A stretch of DNA of 9,883 nt from Devosia sp. (GTDB lineage Bacteria > Pseudomonadota > Alphaproteobacteria > Rhizobiales > Devosiaceae). The stretch is from assembly GCA_025352765.1 (NCBI GenBank), contig JANXSI010000296.1, positions 1 through 9,883 of the forward strand. The letters run 5' to 3'. Positions within the stretch are counted from its first letter, which is position 1. The number at the start of each line of letters is the position of its first letter. The notes beneath the pieces were generated by a model, which saw only the letters and a program-made list of their open reading frames with translations, ran no database searches and was not told where the DNA came from. The position numbers and the translations under genes were made by a program. Positions 6,773 through 9,883 of this stretch are shown one piece after another.

Positions 6773-7203
6773 TGCCCACGCTCGTCCCGATCGCCGCCGA
6801 CTCCCCGGACCTGCGCGCGGCGCTCGACGCTGCTCACCTGCCGGCCGACGACATCGCCGAACCGGGCCGCCGCTTCTTCCGTTACGACGACGGCGGCGAA
6901 CCAGTCGGCTATGGCGGCTATGAACTCCATGGCGAGGACGCCCTCCTCCGCTCGGTCGTGGTCCTGCCCGCCCGGCGTGACAAAGGCCTGGGCCGCGCCC
7001 TCGCCGAGGCCGTGCTCGCAGAGGCCGCTGCCGCCGGTGCCCGCCGCGCCTGGCTGCTCACCACCACCGCCGGGGAGTTCTTCGCCCACCGGGGCTTTAC
7101 CCGCATGGACCGGAACACTGCTCCACAAGCGATCCTCGAAACCCGCCAGGCGGCGAGCATCTGCATGACCGCCGCCCTTCTCACCCGTGCCCTCGATGGC
7201 TGA
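6772..7203 (+). CDS. arsN2: ArsN2-type GNAT N-acetyltransferase of the ars operon
   Basis: A 143-residue single-domain GNAT protein. The acetyl-CoA motif is at about 61-76 (SVVVLPARRDKGLGRA, with R-x-x-G-x-G at 69-74). The C-terminal part, LLTTTAGEFFAHRGFTRMDR (95-114), then PQAILETRQAASIC, is the pattern I recognise for the arsenic-resistance acetyltransferase called ArsN2. ArsN1 proteins acetylate the amino group of arsinothricin/phosphinothricin; the substrate of ArsN2 is less clear, so detoxification of an organoarsenical is only an inference. The ATG at 6772 is chosen because it overlaps the arsR stop (TGATG) and starts the GNAT fold; a longer frame from 6691 would lie inside arsR. Its 3' end overlaps the aqpS start by 8 nt. 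Translational coupling within the operon is likely. Confidence 0.85.
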   Translation: MPTLVPIAADSPDLRAALDAAHLPADDIAEPGRRFFRYDDGGEPVGYGGYELHGEDALLRSVVVLPARRDKGLGRALAEAVLAEAAAAGARRAWLLTTTAGEFFAHRGFTRMDRNTAPQAILETRQAASICMTAALLTRALDG

Positions 7204-7867
7204 TCTGTCGCGCCGCCTTGTCGCCGAAGCCCTCGGTACCGCGATCCTTGTCGCCACCGTCGTCGGCTCGGGCATCATGGCTCAATCCCTCACCACCGAC
7301 ACCGCCATCGCGCTCCTCGGCAACACGCTCCCGACTGGCGCCATCCTCGTCGTGCTGATCACCATTCTCGGGCCGATCTCGGGTGCGCATTTCAATCCCG
7401 CCGTGTCGCTGGTCTTCGCGCTCCGCCGGGAACTCCCCCCACGCGAGGCCGCGCTCTACACGCTCGTGCAGATTGCCGGCGGCATCGCCGGCACGCTCCT
7501 CGCCCACCTGATGTTCGCCGCGCCCCTGTTCGAGGTCTCGACGCACATCCGCACCGGCCCCAGCCAATGGTTCGCCGAGATCGTTGCGACCTTCGGCCTC
7601 GTCGCCATCATCCTCGGCGGCCTCGCCGCGCAGCGCTCGGCCATCCCCTGGCTCGTCGGCCTCTATATCACCGCCGCCTACTGGTTCACCGCCTCGACCT
7701 CTTTCGCCAATCCGGCCGTGACCATCGCCCGCACCCTGACCGACAGCTTCTCGGGCATCCGCCCGATCGACGCCCCCGCCTTCATCGTCGCCCAAATGAT
7801 CGGCGCCGTCGGCGGCCTCGCCCTCATGGGCTGGCTGCTGCGGCCCCAGCAGGAAGCCCGCCCATGA
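7196..7867 (+). CDS. aqpS: AqpS-like aquaglyceroporin (MIP channel, arsenite efflux)
   Basis: A 223-residue integral membrane channel of the major intrinsic protein family. Two half-helix NPA motifs are seen: HFNPAVSL (Asn67-Ala69) and ANPAVTIAR (Asn172-Ala174). Hydrophobic segments occur at about 8-28, 47-62, 86-108, 126-146, 151-168 and 195-215, the expected six. In water and glycerol channels the residue directly after the second NPA is usually the selectivity-filter Arg; here it is Val175, which would widen or neutralise the pore, and the arsenic-operon AqpS of Sinorhizobium meliloti is, as I recall, also Val there. With ArsC next door, the known logic is that arsenate is reduced in the cytoplasm and arsenite flows out through AqpS. 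ATG 7196 is preferred; an in-frame GTG at 7187 is possible. The gene overlaps arsN2 by 8 nt and arsC by 4 nt (ATGA). Confidence 0.92.
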   Translation: MADLSRRLVAEALGTAILVATVVGSGIMAQSLTTDTAIALLGNTLPTGAILVVLITILGPISGAHFNPAVSLVFALRRELPPREAALYTLVQIAGGIAGTLLAHLMFAAPLFEVSTHIRTGPSQWFAEIVATFGLVAIILGGLAAQRSAIPWLVGLYITAAYWFTASTSFANPAVTIARTLTDSFSGIRPIDAPAFIVAQMIGAVGGLALMGWLLRPQQEARP

Positions 7868-8274
7868 GCATTACGATCTACCACAATCCCGACTGCGGCA
7901 CCTCGCGCAACACCCTCGCCATGATCCGCCAGAGCGGCGTCGAGCCTGAAGTGATCGAGTACCTGAAGACGCCGCCGACCCGGCAGAAGCTGGTGACGCT
8001 GATCGCCGATGCGGGCCTCACCGTGCGCCAGGCGATCCGGCAGAAGGACACACCCTACGACGCCCTCGGCCTCGCCAACCCGGCGCTCACCGACGCGCAA
8101 TTGCTCGACGCGATCGAGGCCCACCCCATCCTCTTCAACCGCCCCTTCGTCGTCACCGCCCGCGGCACGCGCCTCTGCCGCCCCTCCGAACTGGTGCTCG
8201 ACATCCTCCCCAATCCCCACATCGGCGATTTCACCAAGGAAGACGGCGAAGTGGTCCCGGCCCGCACCACCTAG
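7864..8274 (+). CDS. arsC: arsenate reductase, glutaredoxin-coupled ArsC
   Basis: A 136-residue enzyme closely resembling E. coli plasmid R773 ArsC (141 aa) over its whole length. It opens MSITIYHNPDCGTSRNTL with catalytic Cys11, corresponding to Cys12 of the E. coli protein. The arsenate-binding arginines are present: Arg59 (TVRQAIRQK), Arg93 (NRPFVV) and Arg106 (GTRLCRPSE). It reduces As(V) to As(III) in the cytoplasm using glutathione and glutaredoxin. The product is the inducer of ArsR and the substrate for the AqpS channel and probably the MFS exporter. The start overlaps the aqpS stop by ATGA. It appears to be the last gene of the operon: the next gene is on the opposite strand 14 nt away, and I see no clear terminator in the gap. 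Confidence 0.96.
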   Translation: MSITIYHNPDCGTSRNTLAMIRQSGVEPEVIEYLKTPPTRQKLVTLIADAGLTVRQAIRQKDTPYDALGLANPALTDAQLLDAIEAHPILFNRPFVVTARGTRLCRPSELVLDILPNPHIGDFTKEDGEVVPARTT

Positions 8275-8288
8275 CGTTGCGGTTGCCC

Positions 8289-9515
8289 TTACGCCGGCTG
8301 CGGTTCGGCCATCGTCCCACCCGCGCCCCTGTTGGCCGCTGGAAACGCCAGCGCCAGGGCTGCCCCGCCGAGCCCGATCGCCGCGGACGCGATGTAGAGC
8401 CAGTGGTAGGTGCCGAAGGTGTCGAACAGCCAGCCGCCGCCGAGCGGGCCGAGCGCCATGCCGAAGCTCGAGGTCATCGTCATCGCCCCCAGCACCGTCC
8501 CCATAACGCCGGGGCCGAAATACTCGCGCGCCAGCACCGAGTAGAGCGGCATCACGCCGCCATAGGCGAGACCCAGCACCAGCGCCAGGATGTAGAACTG
8601 GTTGAGCTCGGACAGGTAGATGTAGCAGTAGATGCCGATCGCCTGCAGCGCGAGACCGCCCACGATCACCCGCCGCACCCCAAGCCGGTCCGCCAGCGTG
8701 CCGAACAGCAGCCGGCCGAACAGTCCCGCGACACCCTCGATGCTGTAGAGGCTCGCCGCCCCCATCGCCGATGCGCCGCAGATCATCGCATAGCTCACGG
8801 TGTGGAAGATCGGCCCGGAGTGTGCCCCGCAGCAAAGGAAGAACACGGTCGCCAGAATGATGAACTGCGGAGTCTTCAGCGCCGACCAAGCCGCCGACGG
8901 CTGCTTGGCGACGGGAGCAGACGCGGGCGCCACCGCCGGCGCATTCAACGCCGCCGGCGCCCGCCGAATCAGTAACGCCGCCGGCACCATCACGACCACG
9001 GCAGCCATTGCGATCCACAGCATCGCGCTGCGCCAGCCATAACCCTGGATCAGATAGCTCGCGAACGGCGTGATCACCATCGGCGCGATGCCCGCTCCAA
9101 CTGAAACCAGCGACACCGCCAGCCCGCGGTTCTTGTCGAACCAGCCCAGCGTCGCCGAAATGATCGGCGCAAAGAACGCCCCGCCCGAGGCGCCGACCAG
9201 CCCGCCATAGGCGAACTGGAAGACCCAGAGGTCGGTCGCCCGGCTGGCAATGAACAGCCCGGCCCCGAGCAGCCCCGCCGCCATCAGCACCACGGGGCGC
9301 GCCCCGATCCGGTCGCTGAGCGCCCCCCAGCCGAAGCCGGCCACGCCCATCACGATGAAGCCGATCGTCATCGCCAGCGAAATGCCTGCACGCGTCCAGC
9401 CGGTGTCGGTCGCCATCGGCTGCAAATATACCGGCAGCGCGAACATCGCGCCCATCGCCACGCACGTGATCACCGCCCCCGCGGCAACCACCACCCACCC
9501 GTAATTCCTCGTCAT
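8289..9515 (-). CDS. MFS transporter, monocarboxylate/oxalate-formate-antiporter-like
   Basis: A 408-residue major facilitator with about 12 membrane spans in two halves joined by an Ala/Pro-rich cytoplasmic linker (about 186-210). Motif A occurs in both halves: GALSDRIGARP (64-74) and GTLADRLGVRR (272-282). The second half opens with FFLCCGAHSGPIFHTVSYA (225-243). The overall pattern, including RGLAVSLVSVGAGIAPM (130-146) and MALGPLGGGWLFD (353-365), suits the MCT/OFA group that moves small carboxylates; the substrate is not determined. ATG 9515 is chosen because GAGGGAC precedes it at good spacing; an in-frame TTG at 9530 is less likely. It is convergent with arsC with a 14-nt gap, so it is probably not part of the arsenic operon. 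Confidence 0.88.
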   Translation of the reverse strand: MTRNYGWVVVAAGAVITCVAMGAMFALPVYLQPMATDTGWTRAGISLAMTIGFIVMGVAGFGWGALSDRIGARPVVLMAAGLLGAGLFIASRATDLWVFQFAYGGLVGASGGAFFAPIISATLGWFDKNRGLAVSLVSVGAGIAPMVITPFASYLIQGYGWRSAMLWIAMAAVVVMVPAALLIRRAPAALNAPAVAPASAPVAKQPSAAWSALKTPQFIILATVFFLCCGAHSGPIFHTVSYAMICGASAMGAASLYSIEGVAGLFGRLLFGTLADRLGVRRVIVGGLALQAIGIYCYIYLSELNQFYILALVLGLAYGGVMPLYSVLAREYFGPGVMGTVLGAMTMTSSFGMALGPLGGGWLFDTFGTYHWLYIASAAIGLGGAALALAFPAANRGAGGTMAEPQPA

Positions 9516-9572
9516 TGTTCGGTCCCTCAAGATCGCTGCAGTCTAGACGCGTGGCACGCGGGCAGATCGACA

Positions 9573-9597
9573 GCCGGCGAGAAATTTTCCCGCCGGC
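9573..9597 (-). terminator. GC-rich hairpin between the SRPBCC and MFS genes
   Basis: GCCGGCG (9573-9579) and CGCCGGC (9591-9597) form a perfect 7-bp stem with an 11-nt AT-rich loop. It lies about 18 nt beyond the SRPBCC stop on the minus strand. There is no T-run after the stem on either strand, so it may be a weak terminator or an mRNA 3'-end hairpin. Confidence 0.4.
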
Positions 9598-9615
9598 GCG
9601 ACGCCCCACCTCGGC

Positions 9616-9882
9616 TCAGGCCGGCAGGCTCGGATAGGCGTCGCCGAGTGCCTTCTCGCGCGCCCGCTTGATTTCGATCGGCGTCTTCCGGCCCTCGACG
9701 GCGTCGGGCAGCGCCTCGAGATGCGCATGCCATCCGGCGCGCACCCCGGCCCCCTGGCCCTTGCGCGGGCTCAGCCCCGAATGCGTCAGCGTCAGCGCGG
9801 TGCCGCCGGCCTCGGATTTGAGGTCAAACCGGACCAGCGTCTCGCGGCCGTCGAGCTCCCATGTCCAGGCAAGGCTGCTGGG
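9616..9882 (-). CDS. SRPBCC (AHSA1-like) domain protein, C-terminal part
   Basis: The frame enters from the right edge, so only the last 88 residues are visible. They end SLPA before the TGA at 9616-9618. Features are WTWELDGRETLVRFDL, then GGTALTLTHSGL, then GWHAHLEALPDAVEGR (about residues 50-65). This strand-strand-long-helix pattern, with G-W at the start of the last helix, is typical of the Activator of Hsp90 ATPase homologue 1-like/START superfamily, which forms a hydrophobic ligand-binding cavity. In many bacteria such genes follow an ArsR-type regulator, but nothing upstream is visible here. The function is unknown; the start codon lies outside the window. Confidence 0.8.
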   Translation of the reverse strand, partial: PSSLAWTWELDGRETLVRFDLKSEAGGTALTLTHSGLSPRKGQGAGVRAGWHAHLEALPDAVEGRKTPIEIKRAREKALGDAYPSLPA

Positions 9883-9883
9883 C

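Noticed and set aside
6365..6782. The 28-codon frame and arsN2 both begin ATGCCCACGCT and arsR and the small frame both end in a Cys-Cys-Ala tail, suggesting a duplication.
   Set aside because: The identity does not extend beyond 11 bases at the starts and the tails match only in short GC-rich codons, so chance is the simpler reading.
6637..7278. Minus-strand open frame of 213 codons opposite arsR and arsN2.
   Set aside because: Both plus-strand genes carry clear family motifs and coupled start/stop signals; the opposite frame shows none.
8275..8288. Bidirectional terminator between convergent arsC and MFS genes.
   Set aside because: The gap is only 14 nt; the nearest repeat (GTGGT/ACCAC at 8251-8270, inside arsC) is weak and no T-run follows.
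7678..9609. 643-codon minus-strand open frame covering aqpS, arsC and the second MFS gene.
   Set aside because: It is out of frame with the real MFS protein and antisense to arsC and aqpS; its composition (Gly/Arg/Ala-rich) is that of a shadow frame.

Overview
The window is GC-rich DNA (roughly two thirds G+C by eye) with tightly packed genes and strong G/C preference at third codon positions. It looks like a chromosomal region of an alphaproteobacterium, probably Hyphomicrobiales (Rhizobium/Devosia-like). Three features point there: a chemoreceptor ending in a W-x-x-F tether, an AqpS-type aquaglyceroporin inside an arsenic operon, and an ArsK-like MFS exporter. This is inference from gene content; no rRNA or other phylogenetic marker is present.

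Layout. (1) 1-591, + strand: the C-terminal half of a sulfide:quinone oxidoreductase-like flavoprotein. It enters from the left edge and loses its normal C-terminal tail next to the stop codon of the following convergent gene. Its frame has no stop until 1710. (2) 592-2599, - strand: two medium-chain dehydrogenase/reductases in tandem, a zinc-dependent alcohol/polyol dehydrogenase preceded by a zinc-free quinone-oxidoreductase-like enzyme. (3) 2705-4798, - strand: a 677-residue methyl-accepting chemotaxis protein followed by a hairpin terminator. (4) 5021-8274: an arsenic-resistance island. An ArsK-like MFS exporter is read leftward. A four-gene operon, arsR-arsN2-aqpS-arsC, is read rightward with overlapping start and stop codons. 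A dyad-symmetric, AT-rich operator/promoter lies between them. (5) 8289-9515, - strand: a second MFS transporter of monocarboxylate/oxalate-formate type, convergent with arsC. (6) 9616-9882, - strand: the C-terminal 88 residues of an SRPBCC (AHSA1-like) protein that continues past the right edge.

How the arsenic genes would work together, from known families: ArsC reduces arsenate to arsenite; AqpS, a channel, lets arsenite leave down its gradient; the MFS pump can expel it actively; ArsR, with a C-terminal cysteine cluster, releases the shared operator when it binds As(III); ArsN2 is a GNAT acetyltransferase associated with ars operons whose substrate is not settled. No ArsB, Acr3, ArsA or ArsH is present here.

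Most genes belong to recognisable families. The least ordinary points are the truncated SQR with its stop-less tail, a possible 28-codon Cys-Cys leader peptide just upstream of the MFS pump, the Val replacing the selectivity-filter Arg in AqpS, and the cysteine-rich ArsR tail. I found no tRNA, rRNA, CRISPR array, transposase or insertion sequence.
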